A DNA stretch of 64,000 bases from an uncultured Eubacteriales bacterium (GCA_900551995.1 URXW01000003.1:16310-80309), one strand, 5' to 3'; positions 16,813-28,770 are shown, numbered from the stretch's first letter. The notes: generated from the sequence alone by a model not told the origin. Program-made: numbers and translations.

Positions 16813-17847
16813 ATGGACGTGAAACGACTGAGCCGCCAGACCTGCCGGTTCCTCCGCCCGCCGGGCGTCGTCAGCTTCGCCGCCGTGGCGGGGCGGCTGG
16901 AGGGCGACGGCCCGCTGGGCGGCTGGTTCGACGCTGTGGCGGAGGACTCCTTCTGCGGGCGCGACACATGGGAGCAGGGGGAGGCGCAGATGCAGGCGGA
17001 CGCTCTGCGGCTGGCTTTGCAAAAGGGCGGCTTATCGGCGGAGGACGTGGACTGCGTGTTCGCCGGGGATCTGCTGAACCAGAACATCGGAGCCACGTTC
17101 GCCCTGCGGGATTTCAACATCCCCTTCTACGGGGTTTACGGTGCCTGCTCCACCATGGGAGAGACGCTGTCGCTGGCGGCGATGGCGGTGGCGTGCGGCT
17201 TCGCCTCCATGGCCGCCGCCCAGACCTCCTCCCACTTCTGCACCGCCGAGCGGCAGTACCGTATGCCCCTGCCCTACGGCAGCCAGCGCAGCCCCACCGC
17301 CCAGTGGACCGCCACGGCGGCGGGCTGCTGCATCCTCAGCCGGCAGGCGGAGGGGCCCTATATCACCCACGCCGTCCGGGGCAGGATCGTGGATCTGGGC
17401 GTGACGGACATGACGAACATGGGCGCGGCGATGGCACCTGCCGCCTTCGACACGTTGTCCGCCCTGTTCCGCGACACCGGCACCGCGCCGAAGGACTACG
17501 ACCTCATCCTCACCGGCGATCTGGGGGACGTGGGCAGCCGCCTTGTGGTGGAGATGTTCCGCCGGGAGGGCGTGACGCTGGAGAACTACACCGACTGCGG
17601 GCTGCTGCTCTACGACAGGAAGCGGCAGGATATGCACGCCGGCGGCAGCGGCTGCGGCTGCTCGGCGGCGGTGCTCAACGGCATGGTGCTGGAGGGTATG
17701 CGCCGCGGCAAGTGGCGCCGGGTGCTGTTCGCCCCCACCGGGGCACTGCTCAGCACCACCAGTTCCTTTCAAGGGGAGAGCATCCCCGGCATCTGCCACG
17801 CGGTGGTGCTGGAGGCGACAAGGGAGGGCACAGAATGGAGTATGTGA
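16813..17847 (+). CDS. spoVAD: Stage V sporulation protein AD
   Basis: The 344-residue thiolase-fold protein binds dipicolinic acid and takes part in Ca-DPA uptake into the forespore. Recognisable segments are GVVSFAAVAGRLEGDGPLG (near residue 18), GDLLNQNIGATFALRD (near 85), YGACSTMGE (near 108) and GSGCGCSAAVLNG (near 278). The start at 16813 has GAGGTG upstream. It overlaps the next gene by 13 bases. spoVAC, which usually precedes it, is not adjacent here. Confidence 0.95.
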   Translation: MDVKRLSRQTCRFLRPPGVVSFAAVAGRLEGDGPLGGWFDAVAEDSFCGRDTWEQGEAQMQADALRLALQKGGLSAEDVDCVFAGDLLNQNIGATFALRDFNIPFYGVYGACSTMGETLSLAAMAVACGFASMAAAQTSSHFCTAERQYRMPLPYGSQRSPTAQWTATAAGCCILSRQAEGPYITHAVRGRIVDLGVTDMTNMGAAMAPAAFDTLSALFRDTGTAPKDYDLILTGDLGDVGSRLVVEMFRREGVTLENYTDCGLLLYDRKRQDMHAGGSGCGCSAAVLNGMVLEGMRRGKWRRVLFAPTGALLSTTSSFQGESIPGICHAVVLEATREGTEWSM

Positions 17848-18197
17848 ACGCATTCCTCTGCGGCGGGCTGCTGTGCGCCGTGGGACAGATACTGGTGGAC
17901 AAAACCCGTCTCACTCCCGCCCGTATCCTGACGGGCTACGTGGTGGCGGGCGTGGTGCTGCAAGCGGTGGGCGTGTACCAGTACGTGGTGGACTGGGGCG
18001 GCGCGGGAGCCACCGTACCCCTGACGGGCTTCGGCTATTCTCTCGCCAAGGGCGTGGCGGACGCCGTGGCGCGGGACGGGCTGATGGGCGTGCTCACCGG
18101 CGGTCTGACGGCGGCGTCCGGCGGCATTACGGCGGCGGTGGTGTTCTCCCTGCTGGCGTCGCTGCTGGTGCGCCCCTCGGACAAGCGGCGGCGGTAA
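17835..18197 (+). CDS. spoVAE: Stage V sporulation protein AE (AEb type)
   Basis: The 120-residue polytopic membrane protein has the family segments [20 protein letters not shown] (N-terminus), [18 protein letters not shown] (middle) and [15 protein letters not shown] (C-terminal helix). With SpoVAC and SpoVAD it forms the DPA channel of the inner spore membrane. Its ATG lies inside the end of spoVAD, so expression is coupled. Confidence 0.93.
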   Translation: MEYVNAFLCGGLLCAVGQILVDKTRLTPARILTGYVVAGVVLQAVGVYQYVVDWGGAGATVPLTGFGYSLAKGVADAVARDGLMGVLTGGLTAASGGITAAVVFSLLASLLVRPSDKRRR

Positions 18198-18215
18198 AAG
18201 TTCTTTAACTTTCTC

Positions 18216-18244
18216 TTGCAAATTGAGGAAAGCGGTGGTACACT
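18216..18244 (+). promoter_or_regulatory. Predicted sigma-A promoter of copA
   Basis: TTGCAA-17-TACACT, about 40 bases before the copA start. Confidence 0.5.
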
Positions 18245-18282
18245 GGCGGCGTAAACGTAGTGAACAGATAGGATGTGATACT

Positions 18283-20787
18283 ATGACAGAGAAATTCGTC
18301 GTCACCGGCATGACCTGCGCCGCCTGTGCCGCCCACGTGGAGCGGGCGGCAAACAGCGTCCCCGGCGTCCGTGACGCATCGGTGAATCTGATGCTGGGCA
18401 CGCTGACCTGCCAGCGGGACGACAGCGTGGATCCCGCCGCCATCGTCTCCGCCGTCACGGCGGCGGGCTACGGTGCCGCCCCGGAGAGCGAGGTGCGCCG
18501 CGACCTCCGCGCGGAGCAGGACGCCTCCGCCAAGGCCATGGGCAGGCGGCTTCTGTGGTCGGCGGTGTGCCTTGTGCCGCTGTTCTATCTCAGCATGGGA
18601 CACATGATGGGGCTGCCGGTGCCCGCCTTTATGCACACGGAGCCGCTGCTCGCCGGCATACTGCTGCTGGTACTGACGGTGCCCATCCTCCTGCTGAACC
18701 GCAGCTACTTCACCGTGGGCTTCTCCCGCTTGTGTAAGGGCAGCCCCAACATGGACTCGCTGGTGGCTCTGGGCGCGGCGGCGGGACTGGTATACAGCCT
18801 CATCGAGCTTGGACTGCTGGCGGCGGGGAAGGTCACAGGTATGCCCGATCTGTACTTTGAGTCGGCGGGCATGATATTGACGCTGGTGACGGTGGGCAAG
18901 TACATGGAGGAACGCTCCAAGGGCAAGACCACCGGGGCCATCACCGCCCTGCTGGCACTGGCACCGGAATCCGCCGTGGTGCGCCGTGACGGAAAGGAAA
19001 TCACCGTCCCCACAGGGGACATCCGCCCCGGCGAGACGGTCATCGTCCGGCAGGGGGGACGCATCGGCGTAGACGGCACGGTGGCCGCCGGCGGCGGCAC
19101 CGTGGACGAGTCTGCCCTCACCGGCGAGAGTATGCCGGTGGAAAAGACCGTGGGCGACAGAGCCGTGTCCGCCACCATCCTCACCGGCGGCTATCTGGAG
19201 CTGACGGCGGAGCGTGTGGGGGAGGACACCACCCTGTCCCAGATCATCCGCCTTATGGAGCAGGCGGCGGGGGGCAAGGCTCCCATCAGCCGTCTGGCGG
19301 ACAGGATCAGCGCGGTGTTCGTGCCGGTGGTCATCGCCATCGCCGTCCTCGCCTCGGTGCTGTGGGCGGCGGTGGGCGGCATGGGCGTCCGGTTCTGCCT
19401 GAGCATCGGCATCGCCGTGCTGGTGATCTCCTGCCCCTGCGCGCTGGGACTGGCAACGCCCGTGGCGATCACTGTGGCGACGGGCAAGGCGGCGGAGCGG
19501 GGCGTGCTGGTGAAGTCCGCCGCCAGCCTGGAGCTGATGGGACGCGTGGACACGGTGGTGCTGGATAAGACCGGCACCGTCACCGAGGGCAAGCCCCGCG
19601 TGACGGACGTGCTGTGCGCCGCCGGCATGGACGAGTCCGCGCTGCTGTCCGCCGCCGCCTCTCTGGAAAAGCCCTCCGAGCACCCGCTGGCGGGTGCCAT
19701 CGTCGCCGAGGCGGAGACGCGCAAGCTGACGCTGCACCCGGCGTCGGATTTCTCCGCCGTAGCGGGCGGCGGCGTGACCGCCTCCGTGGTGGGCGTGAAG
19801 CTGCTGGCGGGAAATGAAGCGTTTATGGCGCAGTCCGGCGTGGCGGTGAGCGCGGAGCTGCACTCCGCCGCCGCGCAGCTGGCGGAGGACGGCAAAACGC
19901 CCCTGTTCGTGGCGGGGAACGGCGCGCTGCTGGGCGTGGTCGCCGTGGCGGACGTGGTAAAGCGCGACAGCGCGGCGGCGGTTGCCGCCCTGCGCTCCAT
20001 GGGCTGCGAGGTGGTGCTGCTGACCGGCGACAACCGCCGCACGGCGGACGCTATCGCCCGTCAGGTGGGCGTTAGCCGCGTTATCGCGCAGGTGCTGCCG
20101 CAGGACAAGGCGCGTGTGGTGCGCGAGCTGCAGGCGGGCGGCGGAAGGGTCGCCATGGTGGGCGACGGCATCAACGACGCCCCGGCACTGGTGACGGCGG
20201 ACGTGGGGCTGGCTATCGGCGCAGGCACGGATGTCGCCATTGAGTCGGCGGACATTGTGCTGATGAAAAACAGCCTCATGGACGTGGCGGACGCGGTGTC
20301 CCTGTCCCGCGCCACCCTGCGGAACATACGGCAGAACCTGTTCTGGGCGTTTTTCTATAACTCCGTGGGGATCCCCGTGGCGGCGGGCGCGCTGTACCCG
20401 GCGTGGGGAGTGACGCTGAACCCCATGCTGGCGGCGGCGGCGATGAGCCTCAGCAGCGTCTGCGTGGTGGGCAATGCACTGCGCCTGCGGAGCTGGAAAA
20501 GCGGCGAAGTCGCCGCTAAGACGGTTGCAAAACCGTCCCAGCCGGTGTATGATACGTGTAACCAATGCAGCAAGGAGGCTGACACTATGAGCAAAAAGAC
20601 CGTCACCATCAAGGGCATGATGTGCGCCCACTGCGTCTCCCACGTGGAGAAGGCTCTGACCGCACTGGGCGTACAGGCGGACGTGGATCTGGCGACCGGC
20701 ACCGCCGTCGTCACCGGCGACGTCAGCGACGACGCCCTGCGTAAAGCCGTCACCGACGCCGGCTACGAGGTCGTGGACATCAAGTGA
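18283..20787 (+). CDS. copA: Copper-exporting P1B-type ATPase with C-terminal CopZ-like domain
   Basis: The 834-residue ATPase exports Cu(I). An N-terminal HMA domain carries GMTCAAC (C12, C15). The P-type core follows: TGES, CPC at residues 384-386 in the transmembrane metal site, DKTGT with the phosphorylated D428, HP in SEHPLAG, and GDGINDAP. After the last membrane helix the protein continues through a ~30-residue linker into a second complete HMA domain (M769 on; C781 and C784 in MMCAHC). The linker DNA contains a promoter-like pair, a small hairpin and AAGGAGG before an in-frame ATG, so the domain looks like a former separate copZ. Promoter TTGCAA-17-TACACT precedes the gene. Confidence 0.95.
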   Translation: MTEKFVVTGMTCAACAAHVERAANSVPGVRDASVNLMLGTLTCQRDDSVDPAAIVSAVTAAGYGAAPESEVRRDLRAEQDASAKAMGRRLLWSAVCLVPLFYLSMGHMMGLPVPAFMHTEPLLAGILLLVLTVPILLLNRSYFTVGFSRLCKGSPNMDSLVALGAAAGLVYSLIELGLLAAGKVTGMPDLYFESAGMILTLVTVGKYMEERSKGKTTGAITALLALAPESAVVRRDGKEITVPTGDIRPGETVIVRQGGRIGVDGTVAAGGGTVDESALTGESMPVEKTVGDRAVSATILTGGYLELTAERVGEDTTLSQIIRLMEQAAGGKAPISRLADRISAVFVPVVIAIAVLASVLWAAVGGMGVRFCLSIGIAVLVISCPCALGLATPVAITVATGKAAERGVLVKSAASLELMGRVDTVVLDKTGTVTEGKPRVTDVLCAAGMDESALLSAAASLEKPSEHPLAGAIVAEAETRKLTLHPASDFSAVAGGGVTASVVGVKLLAGNEAFMAQSGVAVSAELHSAAAQLAEDGKTPLFVAGNGALLGVVAVADVVKRDSAAAVAALRSMGCEVVLLTGDNRRTADAIARQVGVSRVIAQVLPQDKARVVRELQAGGGRVAMVGDGINDAPALVTADVGLAIGAGTDVAIESADIVLMKNSLMDVADAVSLSRATLRNIRQNLFWAFFYNSVGIPVAAGALYPAWGVTLNPMLAAAAMSLSSVCVVGNALRLRSWKSGEVAAKTVAKPSQPVYDTCNQCSKEADTMSKKTVTIKGMMCAHCVSHVEKALTALGVQADVDLATGTAVVTGDVSDDALRKAVTDAGYEVVDIK
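20533..20578 (+). promoter_or_regulatory. Promoter-like and SD signals inside copA, before the CopZ-like domain
   Basis: Within the copA linker, TTGCAA and TATGAT are 17 bases apart, and AAGGAGG (20572-20578) stands eight bases before the in-frame ATG at 20587. These signals are as good as those of ordinary genes in this window. Confidence 0.5.
20587..20787 (+). CDS. copZ: Possible internally initiated CopZ-like copper chaperone
   Basis: In-frame start within copA that would give a 66-residue HMA-domain protein ([16 protein letters not shown] at the N-terminus), the normal size of free CopZ. AAGGAGG lies at ideal spacing. It would hand Cu(I) to CopA. Whether it is made separately, or only as the CopA tail, cannot be decided from sequence; E. 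coli reaches a comparable two-product outcome from copA by frameshifting. Confidence 0.45.
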   Translation: MSKKTVTIKGMMCAHCVSHVEKALTALGVQADVDLATGTAVVTGDVSDDALRKAVTDAGYEVVDIK

Positions 20788-20836
20788 AAAGAGCAAAAAA
20801 AGAAAGCCCGCCGGGGCTTTCTTTTTTTGCTCTTTT
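20788..20836. terminator. Bidirectional terminator between copA and the unknown membrane gene
   Basis: Long stem AGAGCAAAAAAAGAAAGCCC/GGGGCTTTCTTTTTTTGCTC, T-rich in both directions. Close relatives lie at 28708-28751, 30833-30871 and 34534-34561. Confidence 0.9.
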
Positions 20837-22627
20837 TCACGCCGCGCTCTCCGGCTCCTCCGTGGAGGCTTCTCCCTCCTCCGGGGCAGCGGGCACGGCG
20901 GGGCTCTCCTGGGCGGCGTCGCGCCTCACGCTCTCGGCATCCAGAATGGTGCCCTCGTTCTCGGTGAACCGGACGGTGACCCGATCCCCCACGTTGTAGA
21001 TGACCACCTCCGGCTGCTGGGCGGCGGAGACAACGTAGTAGTGGCTGTCGCCGGTGAGACGCAGATAGTACAGCGTGTTGCCGCCCACCACAGCGGAGCG
21101 GATGTCCTCCAGCACGCCGCTGGCCTCCCTCTGCCCCTCGGTGGTGGGCAGGTCGGCGTTATCGGCGGAGACAAGCCCCTTTTCCGCCAGAATACGGCGG
21201 TAGTTCGCCTCGCACTGCGCCACGGTGTCGCCGGTGGCGACGATCTGGTACTGGCTGACGTTGACCATGGCGTACATCTTCACCAGCTCGGCGGCGTCCT
21301 TCAACGCCATGAAGTACGTGGGCTGGTCGGAGATGTTCAGCAGCAGCGGGAACGTGGCGGTGTACTTCATCTGCTGCACCTGTCCCTCGGCACTGCCCAT
21401 GGCGGAGTATTCCTTGGCACCCGCCACCAGATAGAACCGCGTGTCCTTAGTGCGCTGGTTGGACAGGATGAAGCCGATGTTGGACTCGTCGGACACCACG
21501 GAGGTAACGCCGGTGTACATATACACGTCGTCGCCGATGGCGATATAGTTATACCCCTCCGTGGTCACGGTCACGTCCCGCTGTCCGAACAGGGAGTTGA
21601 TAAAGCCGTTGATATACGCCCCGTGGTAGTCGTACTGCTGCATGATAAGCTCTGCGGTGAACACGTGATCCACCCAGTTGGGCACGTCGCCCGTCTTGTA
21701 GTAGGCACTCTCGCCGGTGACGGCGTTCACCAGCACCGCGCCGATGATGTCGCGTCCGCCGAACAGCCCGATGGTGTGGCTGACACGGGGACACACCCAC
21801 CACGGATCGCCGTTTTCGTCGATCTCAAAGGCGGGGTCGTCGAACATATAGGTGGGGTAGTGGAACCGCAGATGGCGGTAGAGGTTCCGGCTGAAATGCT
21901 CCGCCGTGGTGTAGTGGATGCCCTCGTCCAGCCGCACCACCTCCACGTTCTGCGTCACCATGTCGATAAGCAGATAGGCGGGCAGCCCCTGTGAGCGGTT
22001 GTTCAGCCACTTGATGACGTCGCCGTACCGCAGGGGCGTGACCCGCACGGGGCGTCCCTGATAATTGATCTGTGTATAGTCGTCGGCGACCTCAAACTGG
22101 GACACCATGTCCGCCAGCTCGCCCAGCTTCCGGTTGCCCAGCTTCATGGCGGAGTTGGCGTCCAGCATGGGGATCTGGTCGTAGCTGATCTCCTCCACCT
22201 CGGCGGCGAAGTCGCCGTCCTCCACCGTCAGCAGATCCCGATAGCTGCCGGCGCGGAACAACTGCCAGCCCAGCACGGAGCCTGCCAGCGCGGTGGCTAT
22301 CATGGCTATGGCGATGATCAGCGGCAGCGTGCACTGCTTTTTCAGAAAGCCGAAATAGCCCTTGGCACCGCTGCCCTGAAACCCGGAGGTCAGCACGGCG
22401 CAGGCACCGTACACCGCGCACGTCAGCAGCACGAAGATGTAGAAATCCTCGCTCTTGAAGCTGATGGGCGGCAGCACGATGTAGAAATACACGGCGGCGA
22501 AAACCACCGTCACCGCGATGTTCAGCAGCGTGCGTCCCAGCGGCGTTCCCACGGGCTTGCGCTCCCGCTTGGGGCGGGACTGATGACCGAAGCCCTGAAA
22601 ATTGGGGTCGTTCCAGTTTATGTTCAT
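20837..22627 (-). CDS. Large membrane-anchored protein of unknown function
   Basis: The 596-residue protein starts with a basic cytoplasmic tail (KPVGTPLGRTLLN), then three hydrophobic segments (about residues 33-52, 61-82 and 98-121), followed by ~470 residues of soluble domain rich in aromatic and acidic residues and an acidic, proline-rich tail (APEEGEASTEEPESA). Similar Clostridial proteins are often labelled Tat pathway signal sequence domain protein, without functional support. AAAGGA precedes the ATG. It stands between the copA terminator and the clpC terminator as a single gene. No catalytic motif is visible. Confidence 0.72.
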   Translation of the reverse strand: MNINWNDPNFQGFGHQSRPKRERKPVGTPLGRTLLNIAVTVVFAAVYFYIVLPPISFKSEDFYIFVLLTCAVYGACAVLTSGFQGSGAKGYFGFLKKQCTLPLIIAIAMIATALAGSVLGWQLFRAGSYRDLLTVEDGDFAAEVEEISYDQIPMLDANSAMKLGNRKLGELADMVSQFEVADDYTQINYQGRPVRVTPLRYGDVIKWLNNRSQGLPAYLLIDMVTQNVEVVRLDEGIHYTTAEHFSRNLYRHLRFHYPTYMFDDPAFEIDENGDPWWVCPRVSHTIGLFGGRDIIGAVLVNAVTGESAYYKTGDVPNWVDHVFTAELIMQQYDYHGAYINGFINSLFGQRDVTVTTEGYNYIAIGDDVYMYTGVTSVVSDESNIGFILSNQRTKDTRFYLVAGAKEYSAMGSAEGQVQQMKYTATFPLLLNISDQPTYFMALKDAAELVKMYAMVNVSQYQIVATGDTVAQCEANYRRILAEKGLVSADNADLPTTEGQREASGVLEDIRSAVVGGNTLYYLRLTGDSHYYVVSAAQQPEVVIYNVGDRVTVRFTENEGTILDAESVRRDAAQESPAVPAAPEEGEASTEEPESAA

Positions 22628-22725
22628 AGCTGTTCCTTTCTCATGTCCGTCATACCGGTCTTTACCTACCTATTATACCCGATGCGGGCGGCTTTGTATA
22701 GCAACTTCAAGTTGCGGCGGCAAAA

Positions 22726-22755
22726 AAATATCCCCCGGCGGTGCCGGGGGATATT
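22726..22755 (-). terminator. Terminator of the ctsR-mcsA-clpC operon
   Basis: Minus-strand AATATCCCCCGGC/GCCGGGGGATATT followed by TTTTTT. Confidence 0.9.
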
Positions 22756-22761
22756 CTGCTT

Positions 22762-25266
<2,505 letters not shown>

Positions 25267-25313
25267 AAAGGAACACTTCCTTTCAAACGGTTATTCTTAT
25301 AGGGGGGAGATTT

Positions 25314-25763
25314 TTAAGAGGCCTTTTCCCCCAAGGCCTTCAGCTCGTCCCGCAGGTGGGCGGCGTCCTCAAAACGCTCCTCCGCCACAGCGTTGCGGAG
25401 CTGTGTTTCCAGCGCGTTGCGCTTGCGCTCCAACGCCAGCGACATGGCCTCGTCGTGGGGCAGAAGGTCGTCCTTCCCGGTATCCTCCGGGTCGGCGGTC
25501 TGCGCCTGCTCCAGCACATTCACGGGACGGGGGAACTCCGTCAGCATCCTGTCGCCGAACCCGCCGAAGAAGGGCTCGAGCATCCGGAAGGGACGGTCAA
25601 ACCAGTCGTCGTCGAACCAGCTGCCCATGCGGCTCTGGAGGGAGCCGGTGTAGCCCATGGCGCGGGCGCAGTTGGGGCAGAGATGCGTCTCCGTCACCCT
25701 GCCGTTGATATTGCTCTTATAGTAGAACGTAGCCTCGTTCTTACCGCAGCGATCACACTTCAT
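25314..25763 (-). CDS. mcsA: McsA-like UvrB/UvrC-motif protein
   Basis: The 149-residue protein has a CXXC zinc site pair at the N-terminus (CDRC at residues 3-6, CPNC near 29), a variable acidic/aromatic middle (SWFDDDWFDRPF), and a C-terminal UVR motif (LRNAVAEERFEDAAHLRDEL). In B. subtilis McsA activates the arginine kinase McsB and modulates CtsR. The gene for McsB, normally next, is absent here. AAGGAGG precedes the ATG. Confidence 0.85.
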   Translation of the reverse strand: MKCDRCGKNEATFYYKSNINGRVTETHLCPNCARAMGYTGSLQSRMGSWFDDDWFDRPFRMLEPFFGGFGDRMLTEFPRPVNVLEQAQTADPEDTGKDDLLPHDEAMSLALERKRNALETQLRNAVAEERFEDAAHLRDELKALGEKAS

Positions 25764-25789
25764 AGTATCATAACCTCCTTATGCCGTCG

Positions 25790-26239
25790 TCAGACGGAAT
25801 GGATCAAAACTTGCTTGAATATAGCGGCGCGCAGTGCGTCGCGGCACTCCGGGCGCGCGGACTGCAACGCCCGCGTGCCGGTGGCGGAGAGCAGTGCGTT
25901 CCCCACCTCGCGGCTGATGGCACTGGACTCCACCAGATTCTGAGTGATGGCGCGCGCACTGGCGGGATCCAGCCGCTGCCCGATGGAGTTGATGACGTGC
26001 ATCAGCAGCGTCTGGCGACCCACCTGCACCCGCGTAATGCGGATGTAGCCGCCGCCGCCCCGCCGGGACTCCACGATGTAGCCGTGCTCCGGCGAGAACC
26101 GGGTGGACATCACGTAGTTGATCTGGCTGGGCACGCAGTTGAACCGCTGTGCCAAGTCGCTGCGCTGTACCTCCAGCGCGCCGCCCGCCTCCTCCAATTC
26201 CTGCTGGATGAACCCAGCGATAATATCGGAAATACCCAA
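25790..26239 (-). CDS. ctsR: Transcriptional repressor CtsR
   Basis: The 149-residue class III heat-shock repressor starts LGISDIIAGFIQQ, reads a winged HTH (RSDLAQRFNCVPSQINYVMSTRF) and contains the strongly conserved SRRGGGGYIRI glycine-rich wing (near residue 61). The start chosen is TTG at 26239: AAAGGCGG lies at good distance, and the only upstream ATG would place translation in the promoter. CtsR represses its own clp operon by binding heptad repeats; two such sites lie around the promoter just upstream. Confidence 0.92.
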   Translation of the reverse strand: MGISDIIAGFIQQELEEAGGALEVQRSDLAQRFNCVPSQINYVMSTRFSPEHGYIVESRRGGGGYIRITRVQVGRQTLLMHVINSIGQRLDPASARAITQNLVESSAISREVGNALLSATGTRALQSARPECRDALRAAIFKQVLIHSV

Positions 26240-26288
26240 ATTCTCGCCGCCTTTCTCTCGTGTACCAAGGTCAAGGGTTTCGCTTGAC

Positions 26289-26305
26289 TTTGCCTTTCCT
26301 TGACC
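26289..26305 (-). promoter_or_regulatory. CtsR operator 2
   Basis: Minus-strand GGTCAAGGAAAGGCAAA matches the CtsR heptad consensus RGTCAAANANRGTCAAA at 15 of 17 positions. It sits just downstream of the -10 box, where binding blocks transcription. Confidence 0.75.
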
Positions 26306-26314
26306 TTTGACCGT

Positions 26315-26343
26315 ATCATACACCAGTTATCCTACTTTGTCAA
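26315..26343 (-). promoter_or_regulatory. Sigma-A promoter of ctsR-mcsA-clpC
   Basis: Minus-strand TTGACA-17-TATGAT, flanked on both sides by CtsR operators. Confidence 0.85.
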
Positions 26344-26351
26344 TAGGTTAA

Positions 26352-26368
26352 ATTGACTTTCTTTGACT
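26352..26368 (-). promoter_or_regulatory. CtsR operator 1
   Basis: Minus-strand AGTCAAAGAAAGTCAAT matches the CtsR consensus at 16 of 17 positions, just upstream of the -35 box. Confidence 0.85.
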
Positions 26369-26444
26369 TTTAGTGTAAACAATTTATGAACGAAGCCGCA
26401 CCCCATTCAAAGGCGAAAAGGAGAACCCTTGCGGGTGCTCCTTT

Positions 26445-26622
26445 CTGCGTGTCGATAGACCCCGCTGTGCGTGCAGTCTTTCCTCCTCACAGGGGGAGCT
26501 CGAGGGGGCAAAGCCCGCCTCGAATCGGATCAAATGCCGCGCTAAGCCTTGCTATGCAAGGCGTGCGTGGAGCGAAGCGAATATTTTCGAGCCGCTTCGC
26601 GGCTCGAAAATAACGGCATTAT
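26445..26622 (+). repeat. Interspersed structured repeat, copy 2
   Basis: Same element as copy 1, same strand. The terminal hairpin reads TTTTCGAGCCGC-TTCG-GCGGCTCGAAAA: compared with the other copies one T has become A on the left arm and the paired A has become T on the right, keeping the pair. The loop of the CTTGC hairpin is changed too (TAT for TCT). It is preceded by a GGAGAACCCTTGCGGGTGCTCC hairpin (bases 26420-26441) and lies between ctsR and megL. Confidence 0.88.
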
Positions 26623-26638
26623 CGTGTATAGACAGCGG

Positions 26639-27832
26639 TTACAGCGTGGCGAGAGCCTGCTTCAAGTCGGCGATGATGTCCTCGGCGTTCTCCAAGCCCA
26701 CGGACAGGCGGATCAGACCGGCGGCGATGCCGGAGGCGGCAAGCTCCTCCTCGGTGTAGGTGGAGTGGGTCATGGAGGCGGGGTGCTCGATCAGCGTCTC
26801 CGCGTCGCCCAGCGACACCGCCACGGTGATAAGGTGCAGCGCGTTCACCAGCTTCACGCCGGCGGCGCGTCCGCCCTTGACCTCGAAGGACAGCATTCCG
26901 CCGAAGTCGCTCATCTGGCGGCGGGCGACGTCGTGGCCGGGGTGATCGACCAGACCGGGATAGTAGACCTTCTCCACGGCGGGGTGGTTATACAGGAATT
27001 CCGCCACCGCCATGGCGTTGGCGCAGTGCTTCTGCATACGGATCTCCAGCGTCTTGAGACCGCGAAGGATCAGGAAGGCGGAGAAGGGATCCATGACCGC
27101 GCCGGTCATGTCCTTCAGACCGAACATACGCACCTCATTGCAGAACTCGGCGGAGCTGACCACGAAGCCGGCGATCACGTCGCCGTGACCGTTCAGATAC
27201 TTGGTGGCGGAGTGCACCACCACGTCCGCGCCCAGCTCCAGCGGACGCTGGAGGTACGGGGAGGCGAAGGTGTTGTCGCAGATCACCTTGATGTCCTTGT
27301 TGTAGCCGTGGGCGATCTCCGCCACGGCGGTGATGTCCGCGATCTTCAGATTGGGGTTGGCGGGTGTCTCCAGATAAACGGCGCAGGTGTTGGGGCGCAA
27401 GGCTTTGCGGACCTCCTCCAGATTGGAGGTGTCCACGAAGCTGACCTCCACGCCGTAGCGGGTCATGCCGTGATTCAGCAGCGCGAAGGTGCAGCCGTAC
27501 AGGGTGCCGTCCGCCACGATGTGCTTTCCGGCGGCTGCCACGGACCACAGCGCGGAGGAGATGGCACCCATGCCGGAGGCGGCGGCGACGCACGCCTCGC
27601 CGTTCTCCAGAGCGGCGATCTTGGCTTCCAAAATGGAGGTGGTGGGGTTGCCGAGGCGGGTGTAAATATAGCCGCTCTCGGCTCCGGCAAAGCGGCGTCC
27701 GCCCTGCTCGCAGCTGTCAAAAACGAAGGTGGAGGTCTGGAAAATGGGGGTGGTGAGGGCACCGTACTGGCTGTCCTTCACGTTCCCGGCGTGGATGGCT
27801 TTCGTACCGAAACCGCAGTTTTCGTGCAACAT
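26639..27832 (-). CDS. megL: Methionine gamma-lyase
   Basis: The 397-residue PLP enzyme of the trans-sulfuration family has the PLP lysine at K211 ([16 protein letters not shown]), Y112 stacking on the cofactor, and a cysteine at residue 114 in [13 protein letters not shown]. That cysteine is the hallmark of methionine gamma-lyases (C116 in Pseudomonas) and is usually absent from cystathionine synthases and lyases. The reaction splits methionine to methanethiol, ammonia and 2-oxobutanoate. The start is supported by AAAGGAGG. It is monocistronic; a cystathionine gamma-lyase side activity is possible. Confidence 0.88.
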   Translation of the reverse strand: MLHENCGFGTKAIHAGNVKDSQYGALTTPIFQTSTFVFDSCEQGGRRFAGAESGYIYTRLGNPTTSILEAKIAALENGEACVAAASGMGAISSALWSVAAAGKHIVADGTLYGCTFALLNHGMTRYGVEVSFVDTSNLEEVRKALRPNTCAVYLETPANPNLKIADITAVAEIAHGYNKDIKVICDNTFASPYLQRPLELGADVVVHSATKYLNGHGDVIAGFVVSSAEFCNEVRMFGLKDMTGAVMDPFSAFLILRGLKTLEIRMQKHCANAMAVAEFLYNHPAVEKVYYPGLVDHPGHDVARRQMSDFGGMLSFEVKGGRAAGVKLVNALHLITVAVSLGDAETLIEHPASMTHSTYTEEELAASGIAAGLIRLSVGLENAEDIIADLKQALATL

Positions 27833-27878
27833 GGGATCGTCCTCCTTTTAATACATGTATGATGGATGTCCAGTTGAA

Positions 27879-27908
27879 ATTGTACCTGTACAAAGGGTTG
27901 ATGTTCAA
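27879..27908 (-). promoter_or_regulatory. Predicted sigma-A promoter of megL
   Basis: Minus-strand TTGAAC-18-TACAAT, about 50 bases before the start. Confidence 0.5.
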
Positions 27909-28226
27909 GTTGTACGTCCGGTGTGCGCCCGGCGCGGGGCGGACAGGCGGCGCGGGAGAGTGCGTACAGGTCACAAAACAAGAGTAACACAGCCGGGGCG
28001 GAGAGTGGTAACGGCGAAATGTGTAAGCCTGTTATTTATAATATTGATAGCAAAACGGCGCAAAGGAGACGTTAATTTTTCCAGAGCACAGGGAAGGGGG
28101 AGGGAAAGAGCGGTTTCCATCGGAAAGATTGGCGGGTTTTACGGCTTTGTGCGGGAGAAATACGGGACGGTTTGTCTAAAAACGCGATAGTAAAAACAGA
28201 TAGCAACAAACGGGCGCGGAAAATAG

Positions 28227-28255
28227 TTGCCATTTTCCGGAGAATGTGGTATAAG
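28227..28255 (+). promoter_or_regulatory. Predicted sigma-A promoter of ridA
   Basis: TTGCCA-17-TATAAG, about 65 bases before the start. Confidence 0.65.
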
Positions 28256-28320
28256 TGGAGGCAGAAAGTCCGTCCGGCGAAGCCGGATGAAAGACAGCTA
28301 TCATGCAGGAGGTTATTACC

Positions 28321-28701
28321 ATGAAGAAGATCATCGCCACCAGCAACGCGCCCGCCGCCATCGGTCCTTACTCTCAGGCCATCGACTGCGGCAGCTTCCT
28401 TGTTACGTCCGGGCAGGTGCCCTTTGACCCCGCCACCGGCGAGTTCGTCCCCGGCGGCATTACCGAGCAGACCCGCCAGGTGCTGACCAACATCAAGGCG
28501 ATTTTGGAGGCCGCCGGTCTCACCATGGACAACGTGGCAAAGACCACCGTGTTTTTGCAGGACATGGGCGATTTCGCCGCCATGAACGCCGTGTACGCCG
28601 AGTTCTTCACCGAGGGACAGTATCCCGCCCGCTCCGCCGTGGAGGTGGGTGCGCTGCCCAGAGGCGCGTTGGTGGAGATCGAGACCATCTGCGTGAAGTA
28701 A
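28321..28701 (+). CDS. ridA: RidA family reactive intermediate/imine deaminase
   Basis: The 126-residue YjgF/YER057c/UK114-family protein hydrolyses enamine/imine intermediates from PLP enzymes such as threonine dehydratase. Family landmarks: [12 protein letters not shown] (residues 9-20), [22 protein letters not shown], the substrate-binding arginine in YPARSAVEV, and the C-terminal glutamate in [15 protein letters not shown] lies eight bases before the ATG. It is divergent from megL, whose product also forms enamine-type intermediates; a functional link is plausible inference. Confidence 0.95.
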   Translation: MKKIIATSNAPAAIGPYSQAIDCGSFLVTSGQVPFDPATGEFVPGGITEQTRQVLTNIKAILEAAGLTMDNVAKTTVFLQDMGDFAAMNAVYAEFFTEGQYPARSAVEVGALPRGALVEIETICVK

Positions 28702-28707
28702 AATAGA

Positions 28708-28751
28708 AGAGCAAAAAAAGAAAGCCCGCAGGGGCTTTCTTTTTTTGCTCT
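28708..28751. terminator. Bidirectional terminator between ridA and the small membrane protein
   Basis: AGAGCAAAAAAAGAAAGCCC pairs with GGGGCTTTCTTTTTTTGCTCT, a near copy of the hairpin at 20788. Confidence 0.9.
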
Positions 28752-28770
28752 TTCGTTCTCTGCCGGGGGG

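Larger units (their letters stand above)
27833..28320. other. Intergenic region between megL and ridA
   Basis: About 490 bases without a supportable gene. It holds the divergent promoters listed separately, plus short GTAC-rich palindromic bits (GTACCTGTAC near 27882). No riboswitch, terminator or RNA gene is recognisable in 27910-28220. Open frames here lack SD signals and family resemblance. Confidence 0.6.
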
